Origin: an uncultured Bacteroidales bacterium
Lineage (GTDB): Bacteria; Bacteroidota; Bacteroidia; Bacteroidales; UBA932
Assembly (NCBI GenBank): GCA_947253655.1
Contig: CAMYAE010000023.1
Span: 1-34,151, forward strand
Length of the DNA stretch: 34,151 nucleotides
Direction of reading: 5' to 3'
Position numbers and translations under genes: made by a program. Below the pieces are notes generated by a model. That model was given only the letters and a program-made list of their open reading frames with translations, was not told the DNA's origin and made no database searches. Positions 23,846 to 30,937 of the stretch are shown here, in pieces. Each line of letters starts with the position of its first letter. Positions within the stretch are counted from its first letter, which is position 1.

Positions 23846-24787
23846 TTATTTTTCTATGTCTTGTCTCGAAAACAGGGAGGATACAAACTCTTTCTTGTCG
23901 AAAACTTTCAGATCATCTATGCCCTCGCCTATGCCGATAAATTTAATGGGAATACGGAAGCTGTCCACAATGCCTACAACCACTCCGCCCTTCGCAGTAC
24001 CGTCCAGCTTTGTGACAGCAAGGGAAGTAACGTCTGTCGCCTTGGAGAATTCCTTGGCCTGCTGAAAGGCATTCTGGCCTGTGGATGCATCCAATACAAG
24101 AAGCACTTCATGAGGACCGTCAGGCACTACTTTCCGTATCACATTCCTTATCTTGGTCAATTCATTCATCAGGTCCACCCTGTTATGAAGACGGCCGGCC
24201 GTATCGATAAGCACGACATCAGCCCCTTTGGCAACTGCAGAATTGACAGTATCGTATGCGACAGATGCCGGGTCGGAGCCCATTCCCTGACGGACTATAT
24301 CGGCTCCTGCTCTTTCAGCCCATATATTTAGCTGGTCTACGGCGGCTGCCCTGAAAGTGTCTGCCGCTCCTATAACAACCTTCTTCCCCTCGGATCTAAG
24401 CTTGTATGCCAATTTGCCGATTGTGGTTGTCTTCCCCACTCCGTTTACGCCTACGACCAAGATTACGTATGGCTTCTTGTTATAGTCAAAAGGAAGCCCG
24501 CCGTCGCAGGCTGCACTCTCGTCTTCAACCTGCAACAATGACGCAATCTCCTCTCTCAACATATCCACGAGTTCATCCTGAGACATATATTTGTCTTTCT
24601 CCACCCTGTCCTCAAGCCTGTCGATGATTTTGAGTGTCGTATCCACCCCCATATCCGATGACACTAAAGCTTCTTCAATTGCATCAAGCACATCATCATT
24701 AACAATCGATTTCCCCACAATAGCCCTTGAAAGCCTCTTGAAGAAGCCTTCATTAGTCTTTTTAACGCCCTTATCAAAAATTCCCAT
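23846..24787 (-). CDS. ftsY: Signal recognition particle receptor FtsY
   Basis: SRP receptor GTPase that docks ribosome-nascent chain complexes to the Sec translocon. The 313-residue protein consists of the N domain (1-95) and G domain (about 105-313): P-loop GVNGVGKTTTIGKLA (113-127), AADTFRAAAVDQL, DTAGRLHNRVDLMNEL, TKLDGTAKGG and the closing FIGIGEGIDDLKVF. The acidic A domain of E. coli FtsY is absent, as in many bacteria. A -7 box lies just upstream. pheT follows after 15 bases. Confidence 0.96.
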   Translation of the reverse strand: MGIFDKGVKKTNEGFFKRLSRAIVGKSIVNDDVLDAIEEALVSSDMGVDTTLKIIDRLEDRVEKDKYMSQDELVDMLREEIASLLQVEDESAACDGGLPFDYNKKPYVILVVGVNGVGKTTTIGKLAYKLRSEGKKVVIGAADTFRAAAVDQLNIWAERAGADIVRQGMGSDPASVAYDTVNSAVAKGADVVLIDTAGRLHNRVDLMNELTKIRNVIRKVVPDGPHEVLLVLDASTGQNAFQQAKEFSKATDVTSLAVTKLDGTAKGGVVVGIVDSFRIPIKFIGIGEGIDDLKVFDKKEFVSSLFSRQDIEK

Positions 24788-24807
24788 TATGCAAGAGTTT
24801 TAATCTA

Positions 24808-24815
24808 CAAATATA
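24808..24815 (-). promoter_or_regulatory. -7 box TATATTTG for the ftsY operon
   Basis: TATATTTG on the - strand lies 20 nt before the ftsY ATG, just after the terminator of the upstream cluster. The -33 position falls in the T-tract of that terminator and reads TTT, not TTG. Confidence 0.5.
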
Positions 24816-24832
24816 ACAAAAAGCAGGCATAG

Positions 24833-24876
24833 AAAAAACCGGTGCGGCCAAAACATAGTTCCGACCGCACCGGTTT
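24833..24876 (-). terminator. Terminator after the rpmB-rpmG-DUF4295 cluster
   Basis: A 12-bp GC-rich stem (24865-24876 with 24836-24847) and 17-nt loop precede a T-run on the - strand (24838-24833, partly used in the stem). It separates the ribosomal protein cluster from ftsY. Confidence 0.82.
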
Positions 24877-24890
24877 CATATTAAATTAAA

Positions 24891-25049
24891 TTATTTCTTA
24901 TCGAAAAAATCTTTTTCCTTTCCGGCTTCCACCAGATGCTCTGTGAAAACATAAGCACCCGTCTTAGGGGATTTGTCCATGCGAATGCATTTTACCATGC
25001 TCTTTGCACCTGCCTTAGCAGCGAATGTTGCAACAGATTTCTTTGCCAT
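24891..25049 (-). CDS. DUF4295 small basic protein
   Basis: The 52-residue lysine-rich protein begins MAKKSVATFAAKAGAKSMVK and continues CIRMDKSPKTGAYVFTEHLV. The MVK..KSPKTGAY pattern is that of DUF4295. These proteins always sit beside rpmB and rpmG in Bacteroidota; a ribosome-associated role is suspected but I know of no proof. Here it follows rpmG by 17 bases and has an AGGAG sequence (25062-25058) at 8 nt from the ATG, one of the few Shine-Dalgarno-like sites in this window. The terminator follows its stop. Confidence 0.9.
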   Translation of the reverse strand: MAKKSVATFAAKAGAKSMVKCIRMDKSPKTGAYVFTEHLVEAGKEKDFFDKK

Positions 25050-25066
25050 AAATCAATTCTCCTATA

Positions 25067-25255
25067 TTACTTTATCTCTCTATGAACCGTCACCTTGTGA
25101 AGGTATGGATTGTATTTTTTACGTTCCAAACGCTCAGGCGTGTTCTTCTTGTTCTTTGTGGTAATGTACCTTGACATACCAGGCACACCGCTCTCTTTCT
25201 GCTCGGTGCACTCCAGGATGACCTGCACCCTGTTTCCTTTAGCTTTCTTTGCCAT
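25067..25255 (-). CDS. rpmG: 50S ribosomal protein bL33
   Basis: Sixty-two-residue protein of the large subunit. It begins MAKKAKGNRVQVILECTEQK and has the typical MSRYITTKNKKNTPERLERKKYNPYL block. The zinc-binding CxxC pairs of some bL33 forms are absent (a single cysteine), so it is the zinc-independent type. rpmB lies 11 bases upstream. Confidence 0.96.
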   Translation of the reverse strand: MAKKAKGNRVQVILECTEQKESGVPGMSRYITTKNKKNTPERLERKKYNPYLHKVTVHREIK

Positions 25256-25266
25256 AATTTCTAAAA

Positions 25267-25509
25267 TTAAACAAGGTTGATATATCCTTTCTTCATAGCC
25301 TCTTTAAGTGTGTTGTCGAGACCGTTTTTCTCAATGTGTCTCATACCCTTGCATGAAACTTTCAGAGTGATGAACCTGTTCTCCTCCTCAGACCAGAATT
25401 TCTTGGTCTTGAGATTCAAGGCAAACTCACGTTTCGTACGGAGTTTGGAATGGGAGACGTTATTGCCAATCATCCTCTTCCTACCTGTTATTTGACAAAC
25501 CTTTGCCAT
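25267..25509 (-). CDS. rpmB: 50S ribosomal protein bL28
   Basis: Eighty-residue large-subunit protein. It opens MAKVCQITGRKRMIGNNVSH and continues with KLRTKREFALNLKTKKFW and VSCKGMRHIEKNG, the bL28 signature. Only one cysteine lies near the N-terminus, so no zinc ribbon is likely. It is the first gene of rpmB-rpmG-DUF4295. A weak promoter-like sequence lies upstream, after lepB. Confidence 0.96.
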   Translation of the reverse strand: MAKVCQITGRKRMIGNNVSHSKLRTKREFALNLKTKKFWSEEENRFITLKVSCKGMRHIEKNGLDNTLKEAMKKGYINLV

Positions 25510-25555
25510 AATATATTACTTTTTTAATTATTCTGAAAAATATTTATGCGAGCTG

Positions 25556-25586
25556 CAAATATCGGGTTTAATTTTCGTAAATCCAA
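25556..25586 (-). promoter_or_regulatory. Candidate promoter for rpmB-rpmG-DUF4295
   Basis: On the - strand TTG at 25586-25584, 20 nt of spacer and GATATTTG at 25563-25556, one mismatch from TAnnTTTG. It overlaps no gene. Read-through from lepB is the alternative. Confidence 0.4.
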
Positions 25587-25591
25587 GAAAA

Positions 25592-26938
25592 CTATACAAT
25601 TTTGAAAAACCTGCGCCATCTTATGTTCATCGGAAAACCTTTATTCTTATCCGTTGAAAGCCAGACTAACGACGGTCTGCCTACTATATGGTCTTCAGGG
25701 ACGAAGCCCCAATATCTTGAATCAAGCGAATTGTGCCTGTTATCGCCCATCATAAAATAATAATCCTGTTTAAACGTGTAGCTTTCGGCCGCCTTTCCGT
25801 TTATCAATATAGAGCCGTCGGACAAGAGCTTGAGGTCATTGTCCTCGTATGTTCCGATAATTCTGCCGTATAACGGCAAATTATCCTTGTCAAGCTTTAC
25901 TGTAACGCCTTTCTTCGGTATCCAAAGCGGACCGAAATTGTCTCTCGTCCACCTGAAGCGCTCTTCAAAAGGGAAAATGAGCTTGTACGAGTCCGGATAA
26001 TCCGGCGGATAAATATCATTGTTGAGCTCAATATCCACGACATTGCTTATTGCCTCAACTTTTGAAAGCATCTCGGCCGTAAGCGGCATTTGCGGATAGC
26101 CGGGCAGTTTGCCATCGTACCATAATTCGGCGACGTTCAGCCCGATTTTCTCCAACGTTATATTGTTGATAGCCGTCCCGTTTGTTATTACCGTGTAAGT
26201 GTTCTGCACGCCCGGCCATACCTCCTGAGGTTCCTGACCGATATAGACTCTTCCGTCCTTAACGGTGAGGGTGTCGCCTGCGACTGCCACGCACCTTTTG
26301 ACATAGTGGTCTTTCTTGTCGTTGGGCCTGACCTTTATTGGACCGTAATTGGCTATTGCATAGCTTCTTCCGGCTGTCCTGCATACGGCATAATAATCGT
26401 CTGCCGGAATTTTGGTCAGGACAGTGTCACCGTGCGGAAAATTGAACACCACATAGTCGCCTCTTCTCACATTCCGAAATCCTCTCAACCTCTTATAGTC
26501 ATTTTTAATAAGGGTGGAATAGGATTCGTGACCGAAAATGGTATTGTCCGTAAACGGTATAGTCAGAGGCGTTTCCGGGAGCTTGGGACCGAAAGTGACC
26601 TTGCTTACAAAAAGATGATCTCCTGTAAGCAGGGAGCTTTCCATTGAGGATGAAGGGATTTTGAAAGCCTGAAAAAAGAAAATATTGATGAAAGTCACGA
26701 AAATCACTGCAAAAATAATGGCATCTACCCATTCAAGCAGGACATTCCGTTTCTCGCCCTCCTTATAGTCCTTTTTCCAGAACAGCCACTTTACTTTTTT
26801 GGTAATGTGGTGGTCGAAAATGACGATAAGACCGAGGAGCCACCAATAGTTTCCAAGCCAGATTACCCATAAGATGTATAGGAGGGCCCAAAAAGCCATC
26901 CTTACCCACCGATTACGAGCAATCTCCTTCAACCCCAT
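25592..26938 (-). CDS. lepB: Signal peptidase I
   Basis: Membrane-bound serine protease that removes signal peptides from exported proteins. The 448-residue protein has N-terminal membrane segments (about 13-40 and 71-90) and the catalytic serine S98 in IPSSSMESS. The general-base lysine is K214 in DHYVKRCVAVAGD. Box E is GDNRHNSLDSRYWGFVPEDHIVGR. Large insertions between the boxes (about 105-200 and 235-360) make it much longer than the E. coli enzyme (324) and are typical of Bacteroidota. It lies 8 bases after rplT and is the last gene of the thrS-infC-rpmI-rplT-lepB run. Confidence 0.95.
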   Translation of the reverse strand: MGLKEIARNRWVRMAFWALLYILWVIWLGNYWWLLGLIVIFDHHITKKVKWLFWKKDYKEGEKRNVLLEWVDAIIFAVIFVTFINIFFFQAFKIPSSSMESSLLTGDHLFVSKVTFGPKLPETPLTIPFTDNTIFGHESYSTLIKNDYKRLRGFRNVRRGDYVVFNFPHGDTVLTKIPADDYYAVCRTAGRSYAIANYGPIKVRPNDKKDHYVKRCVAVAGDTLTVKDGRVYIGQEPQEVWPGVQNTYTVITNGTAINNITLEKIGLNVAELWYDGKLPGYPQMPLTAEMLSKVEAISNVVDIELNNDIYPPDYPDSYKLIFPFEERFRWTRDNFGPLWIPKKGVTVKLDKDNLPLYGRIIGTYEDNDLKLLSDGSILINGKAAESYTFKQDYYFMMGDNRHNSLDSRYWGFVPEDHIVGRPSLVWLSTDKNKGFPMNIRWRRFFKIV

Positions 26939-26946
26939 TGTCTTGA

Positions 26947-27291
26947 CTACTTCACGGAATTGATAATGGCTTCGAATGCCTTTGGATTATTCATTGCAAG
27001 GTCTGCAAGCACTTTGCGGTTCAAACCCACATTCTGCTTTGAAAGCTTGCCCATGAATTGTGAATAGGACATTCCAAACTGACGTGCAGCCGCGTTGATT
27101 CTCTGGATCCAGAGAGCGCGGAATTCACGTTTCTTGGCCTTACGGTCACGGTAGGCATACGTCAAACCCTTTTCATAGGTGTTCTTTGCTACCGTCCAGA
27201 CATTTTTTCTGGCTAAGAAATTACCGCGAGTTCTCTTGAGAATTTTCTTGCGGCGAGCCCTTGAGGCTACTGAATTTACTGATCTTGGCAT
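26947..27291 (-). CDS. rplT: 50S ribosomal protein bL20
   Basis: Large-subunit assembly protein of 114 residues. It begins MPRSVNSVASRARRKKILKR and has the typical KNTYEKGLTYAYRDRKAKKREFRALWIQRINAAAR block. The basic N-terminal arm threads into 23S rRNA. In E. coli and Bacillus, L20 also represses its own operon by binding an mRNA site that mimics rRNA; a structured leader just upstream here could serve this (see separate entry). Confidence 0.97.
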   Translation of the reverse strand: MPRSVNSVASRARRKKILKRTRGNFLARKNVWTVAKNTYEKGLTYAYRDRKAKKREFRALWIQRINAAARQFGMSYSQFMGKLSKQNVGLNRKVLADLAMNNPKAFEAIINSVK

Positions 27292-27306
27292 AATTTTGAT
27301 TTTTGC

Positions 27307-27349
27307 GGAGGTAGTGATCTTCTACAAGATTCTTTTGCGACTACTTTCC
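27307..27349 (-). promoter_or_regulatory. Structured rpmI-rplT intergenic RNA, possible L20 operator
   Basis: The - strand RNA folds into a hairpin: outer pairs GGA/TCC, then GTAGT/ACTAC, an asymmetric internal loop, and an inner ATCTT/AAGAT stem with loop GTAG (on the - strand). It ends 15 nt before the rplT ATG. Base pairing is directly seen; control by L20 is inferred from known autoregulation of this operon elsewhere. Confidence 0.45.
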
Positions 27350-27367
27350 GGATTAAACTTTAATTAA

Positions 27368-27562
27368 TTAAATTACAAGGAGTTCCTTTACTCTCTTGAC
27401 GTCACTCTTGTCAACAATGGTGAACTGTCGAAGATTTCTTTTCTGCTTCTTGGTCTTCTTTGTGAGAATGTGGCTGTGATAAGCGTGTTTTCTCTTGATT
27501 TTGCCCGTTCCGGTAAGCGAAAAACGCTTTTTGGCACCGGAGTTGGTCTTTTGCTTTGCCAT
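27368..27562 (-). CDS. rpmI: 50S ribosomal protein bL35
   Basis: Sixty-four-residue basic protein of the large subunit with the family pattern KTNSGAKKRFSLTGTGKIKR, then HSHILTKKTKKQKRNLR. It lies between infC (44-base gap) and rplT (76-base gap), the classic infC-rpmI-rplT order. Confidence 0.96.
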   Translation of the reverse strand: MAKQKTNSGAKKRFSLTGTGKIKRKHAYHSHILTKKTKKQKRNLRQFTIVDKSDVKRVKELLVI

Positions 27563-27606
27563 CTCTTTAAATTGTTAATTGTTAATAATATATAAATCCA
27601 AAAGGA

Positions 27607-28236
27607 TTATTTCTTCTTTATTGGAGCAATCATCATTATCATCCTCTTGCCCTCCAGCTTCGGCATGTGCTCGGCACGGCCAAATTCCTCAAGTTCAACG
27701 GCAAATCTCAGCAGCAATCTTTCACCCTGATCGGAAAACTGAATGGAACGGCCCCTGAAAAACACGGATGCCTTCACCTTGGCTCCTTCCGACAGGAAGC
27801 CCTGAGCATGCTTCAACTTGAATTGGAAATCGTGCTCGTCTGTATTCGGGCCGAAGCGGATTTCCTTTATCACGATTTTGGCGGAATTCAGTTTCATCTC
27901 CTTGGCCTTCTTCTTCTGAAGATAGAGATATTTCTGATAGTCCAAAATCTTGCAAACGGGAGGGTCCGCCTTGGCACTTATCTCAACCAAATCCAATTCG
28001 AGACTCTCCGCCAACTTCCTGGCTTCCGAAATAGGATAAATACCCTGTTCCGGAATGTTGTCACCGACAAGGCGTACCTGCGGAGAAGTTATTTCTCCAT
28101 TAATTCTGAGTTCGTTCTCCCCTTTGGCATTGAATGCACTGCGGCTATCACGAGAACGTTCGGCATTGCTGCCTCCCGGCTTTGGTCCAGCAGGCCTCGG
28201 TCTGCTGAAGTGATTTGGTTTGTAAGGTGTTGCGAT
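27607..28236 (-). CDS. infC: Translation initiation factor IF-3 with AUC start codon
   Basis: IF-3 binds the 30S subunit, keeps subunits apart and checks the start codon. The 209-residue product has a polar, proline-rich N-terminal extension (ATPYKPNHFSRPRPAGPKPG), the N domain (RINGEITSPQVRLVGDN, IYPISEARKLAESLELDLVEIS) and the C domain (IRFGPNTDEHDFQFKLKHA to GKRMIMMIAPIKKK). No ATG, GTG or TTG lies in frame before codon 75. An in-frame TAG stands five codons upstream of an ATC at 28236, and AGGAGG lies 8 nt before that ATC, so ATC is the only sensible start. Rare start codons in infC are known from E. coli (AUU) and let IF-3 control its own synthesis. It follows thrS by 51 bases. Confidence 0.93.
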   Translation of the reverse strand: MATPYKPNHFSRPRPAGPKPGGSNAERSRDSRSAFNAKGENELRINGEITSPQVRLVGDNIPEQGIYPISEARKLAESLELDLVEISAKADPPVCKILDYQKYLYLQKKKAKEMKLNSAKIVIKEIRFGPNTDEHDFQFKLKHAQGFLSEGAKVKASVFFRGRSIQFSDQGERLLLRFAVELEEFGRAEHMPKLEGKRMIMMIAPIKKK

Positions 28237-28244
28237 AAAATTAT

Positions 28245-28250
28245 CCTCCT
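28245..28250 (-). promoter_or_regulatory. Shine-Dalgarno AGGAGG that sets the infC start
   Basis: AGGAGG on the - strand, complementary to the 16S anti-SD, lies 8 nt before the ATC at 28236. It is the strongest Shine-Dalgarno site noticed in the window, where most genes have none. Confidence 0.85.
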
Positions 28251-28287
28251 ATAATTTAATTAGTATAATAATATATTGAGCGAATTA

Positions 28288-30240
28288 TCAGTGCAATTCA
28301 GCCTTCACGGCCTCATTGAACCAATTTACAAACTCTTCAATTTTCATTGTTCCCTTATCTTCCCCTTCGTGACGCACTGAAACAGCCCCTTGCGCAACCT
28401 CTTTCTCACCCACAATCAGCAGCAGGGGCACTCTGAGCAAGGAAATCTCCCTGATTCTCTTGCCGAGCGTCTCGTTACGGTCATCAACGGAAGTACGAAT
28501 ATCGGAATTATTCAGCAAATCACAAACTTTTTTTGCATAATCCGCATATTTCTCGCTAATCGGCAGAACCTTAACCTGTTCAGGAGCAAGCCATAACGGG
28601 AGATGTCCGGCGGTATGTTCAAGCAGTACGGCGGTAAAACGTTCGATTGACCCGAAAGGTGCCCTATGTATCATTACAGGACGTTTTTTAGTGCCGTCGG
28701 AGTCGGTGTACTCCAATTCAAAACGCTCCGGCAGATTGTAGTCTACCTGAATTGTACCCAACTGCCATTTCCTGCCTATGGCATCCTTGACCATAAAGTC
28801 GAGTTTAGGCCCATAGAAAGCGGCCTCTCCATATTCTACAACAGTTTTAAGCCCCTTTTCTGCGGCAGATTCGATAATTGCCGCTTCTGCTTTCTCCCAA
28901 TTCTCGTCACTTCCTATATACTTGTCTCTGTTAACCTTGTCCCGGAGCGAGATCTGTGCCGTATAATCCTTAAAATCAAAGACTTTGAAGACATATAGAA
29001 TAAGGTCGATTACCTTTTTGAACTCATCTTTCAGTTGCTCCTGCATTACAAACATGTGGGCATCGTCCTGTGTGAAAGAACGCACTCTTGTAAGTCCGTG
29101 CAGCTCACCGCTCTGCTCGTATCTGTACACTGTACCGAATTCGGCAAACCTTATAGGCAGGTCTCTGTAAGAGCGCGGTGCGGATTTGAATATCTCGCAA
29201 TGGTGAGGGCAGTTCATCGGTTTCAGCAAATATTCTTCGCCCTCCTGAGGGGTGTGTATCGGCTGGAAAGAATCCTGGCCGTATTTGGCATAATGGCCTG
29301 AAGTAACATAAAGCTGTTTGCTTCCTATATGAGGGGTAACGACAGGCAGATAGCCGTACTCGTTAAGTTTTCTTCTAAGGAAGTTTTCAAGCTGCTGCCT
29401 CATGACAGCCCCTCTTGGAAGCCATAAAGGCAAACCCAGGCCCACCTTAGGAGAGAAAGTGAACAGTTCCATTTCCTTGCCGAGCTTGCGGTGATCCCTC
29501 TTCTTGGCCTCTTCCAGCATATTAAGATAATCGTCCAGCAACGACTTCTTCGGGAAAGTTATTCCATAAATACGTGTCAGCTGCTCGCGCTTTTCATCTC
29601 CTCTCCAATATGCACCGGCAATTGAAGTAAGCTTCACTGCCTTGATCGGCTCCGTACTCATAAGATGAGGGCCGCGACAAAGGTCAGTGAAATTGCCGTT
29701 GTTATAATAGGTAATAGTACCGTCGGCAAGTTCGCTTATAAGCTCACACTTATACTTATCTCCCTTTTCCTCGAAATGCTTCATGGCTTCTGCCTTTGAG
29801 ACATCAATTCTTACGAATTTCTGCTTCTCCCGTGCCAGTTCCAGCATTTTCTTCTCGATTTTAGGGAGGTCTGTATCCGATATTGTCCTGCCTCCAAGAT
29901 CTACGTCATAGTAGAAACCGTTTTCTATTGCAGGGCCGATCCCGAATTTCACGCCCGGATACAAAGCTTCCAAAGCCTCGGCCATCAAGTGTGACGAAGA
30001 ATGCCAGAAAGCATGCTTGCCTTCATCGTCCTCCCATTTCAGCAGTCTGACAGAGGCATTCTCGTTTATAGGACGTCCGAGATCATACGTAGTCCAATTA
30101 TCCGCATCGTTGTCAAATGCAACTGAAACCGCAAGGACTTCGGCTGCAAGACGAGGGCTTATGCCCATTGCTATATCATAACCTGTAACGCCTTTTTCAA
30201 AAGACTTTACGCTTCCGTCTGGAAATCTAATATCTATCAT
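28288..30240 (-). CDS. thrS: Threonyl-tRNA synthetase
   Basis: Class II synthetase of 650 residues that charges tRNA-Thr. Domains in order: TGS (1-63, MIDIRFPDGSVKSFEKGVTG); editing domain with HSSSH (H80, H84) and the later LCRGPHL; the catalytic core with LKPMNCPHHCEIF (zinc cysteine), motif 2 YRYEQSGELHGLTRVRSFTQ and motif 3 HRAPFGSIERF; and the anticodon-binding domain (about 545-650, VKVLPISEKYADYA, SVDDRNETLGKRIRE). All active-site blocks are intact. It is the first gene of thrS-infC-rpmI-rplT-lepB. In E. coli thrS is repressed by its own product on the leader; the leader here (about 32 nt) is too short to show such an operator. Confidence 0.97.
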   Translation of the reverse strand: MIDIRFPDGSVKSFEKGVTGYDIAMGISPRLAAEVLAVSVAFDNDADNWTTYDLGRPINENASVRLLKWEDDEGKHAFWHSSSHLMAEALEALYPGVKFGIGPAIENGFYYDVDLGGRTISDTDLPKIEKKMLELAREKQKFVRIDVSKAEAMKHFEEKGDKYKCELISELADGTITYYNNGNFTDLCRGPHLMSTEPIKAVKLTSIAGAYWRGDEKREQLTRIYGITFPKKSLLDDYLNMLEEAKKRDHRKLGKEMELFTFSPKVGLGLPLWLPRGAVMRQQLENFLRRKLNEYGYLPVVTPHIGSKQLYVTSGHYAKYGQDSFQPIHTPQEGEEYLLKPMNCPHHCEIFKSAPRSYRDLPIRFAEFGTVYRYEQSGELHGLTRVRSFTQDDAHMFVMQEQLKDEFKKVIDLILYVFKVFDFKDYTAQISLRDKVNRDKYIGSDENWEKAEAAIIESAAEKGLKTVVEYGEAAFYGPKLDFMVKDAIGRKWQLGTIQVDYNLPERFELEYTDSDGTKKRPVMIHRAPFGSIERFTAVLLEHTAGHLPLWLAPEQVKVLPISEKYADYAKKVCDLLNNSDIRTSVDDRNETLGKRIREISLLRVPLLLIVGEKEVAQGAVSVRHEGEDKGTMKIEEFVNWFNEAVKAELH

Positions 30241-30278
30241 AATTTCAATCGCTTAGCCATATAATTATATTAGAGCGT

Positions 30279-30286
30279 CAAAGATA
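30279..30286 (-). promoter_or_regulatory. -7 box TATCTTTG for thrS
   Basis: TATCTTTG on the - strand, 38 nt before the thrS ATG. No clear TTG at -33. It forms an inverted repeat with the + strand box at 30299. Confidence 0.6.
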
Positions 30287-30298
30287 CGGATTTTTTTC

Positions 30299-30306
30299 TA
30301 TCTTTG
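30299..30306 (+). promoter_or_regulatory. -7 box TATCTTTG for the DUF4199 operon
   Basis: TATCTTTG on the + strand, 52 nt before the DUF4199 ATG. The expected -33 position falls in the thrS -7 box region and has no TTG. Confidence 0.6.
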
Positions 30307-30358
30307 CATAAGTAATTCGGCAGAAAGATGCTATGATTCTACCTCAATAAACAAATAT

Positions 30359-30928
30359 ATGGCAGAAAATATCAACCGCAGCATTCTATGGAATGAAGGA
30401 GGCAAAGCCGCCTTGGCGCTTGGTGCCGTTTCCGTTGTCTATAACATACTTGTCACCCTTCTGTCGAAACTGTCGGGAGGGACGGCAATAGCAGCGACGG
30501 TCTCTGTGGTCGGCTTCCTGCTTTGGGCCGCAAAATTTGCAGGCTGTATTTTCCTTATGCGTTTCTTCATGTTGCAGATTGTGAGAAAATATCCCGGTGC
30601 AAGCAACAGGGACACATTCAGGTTCGGTAGGATATCAGCATTATTGTCATCGCTTATAGTTGCAGCATATTCTCTTGCATCCATTCTGCTTACGTCAGAA
30701 GAAAAGATTGTCGCTGAGATAAATTCCAAGCTCGGAGAAAGCATGTCTATGCTGGATCTGAACTCTCAAAATGCCATGCAGGCAGTTCTTGACAATATAC
30801 AGGTATATGTTTTCTTTTCTGTCCTGATATATTGTTTTCTATTCGGATATATACTGTCACTGATTCTGTCGCGCAATATCCCGTCGTCAAATCCTTTTGA
30901 AGACACAGGAGGAGTACAGTCCAATTAA
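30359..30928 (+). CDS. DUF4199 family membrane protein
   Basis: The 189-residue integral membrane protein has four hydrophobic segments (about 15-35, 45-70, 88-108 and 148-170). FRFGRISALLSSLIVAAYSL in the third and the long helical loop before the last segment (EEKIVAEINSKLGESMSMLD) agree with DUF4199. Function is unknown. In Bacteroidota it commonly precedes a GT2 glycosyltransferase, as here (9-base gap), so it may assist that enzyme in the membrane. Confidence 0.82.
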   Translation: MAENINRSILWNEGGKAALALGAVSVVYNILVTLLSKLSGGTAIAATVSVVGFLLWAAKFAGCIFLMRFFMLQIVRKYPGASNRDTFRFGRISALLSSLIVAAYSLASILLTSEEKIVAEINSKLGESMSMLDLNSQNAMQAVLDNIQVYVFFSVLIYCFLFGYILSLILSRNIPSSNPFEDTGGVQSN

Positions 30929-30937
30929 TTAGAAAAT

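Noticed and set aside
27607..28014. infC as a 135-residue protein from TTG at 28014
   Set aside because: It would remove most of the IF-3 N domain, whose conserved sequence (RINGEITSPQVRLVGDN) is encoded in frame upstream.
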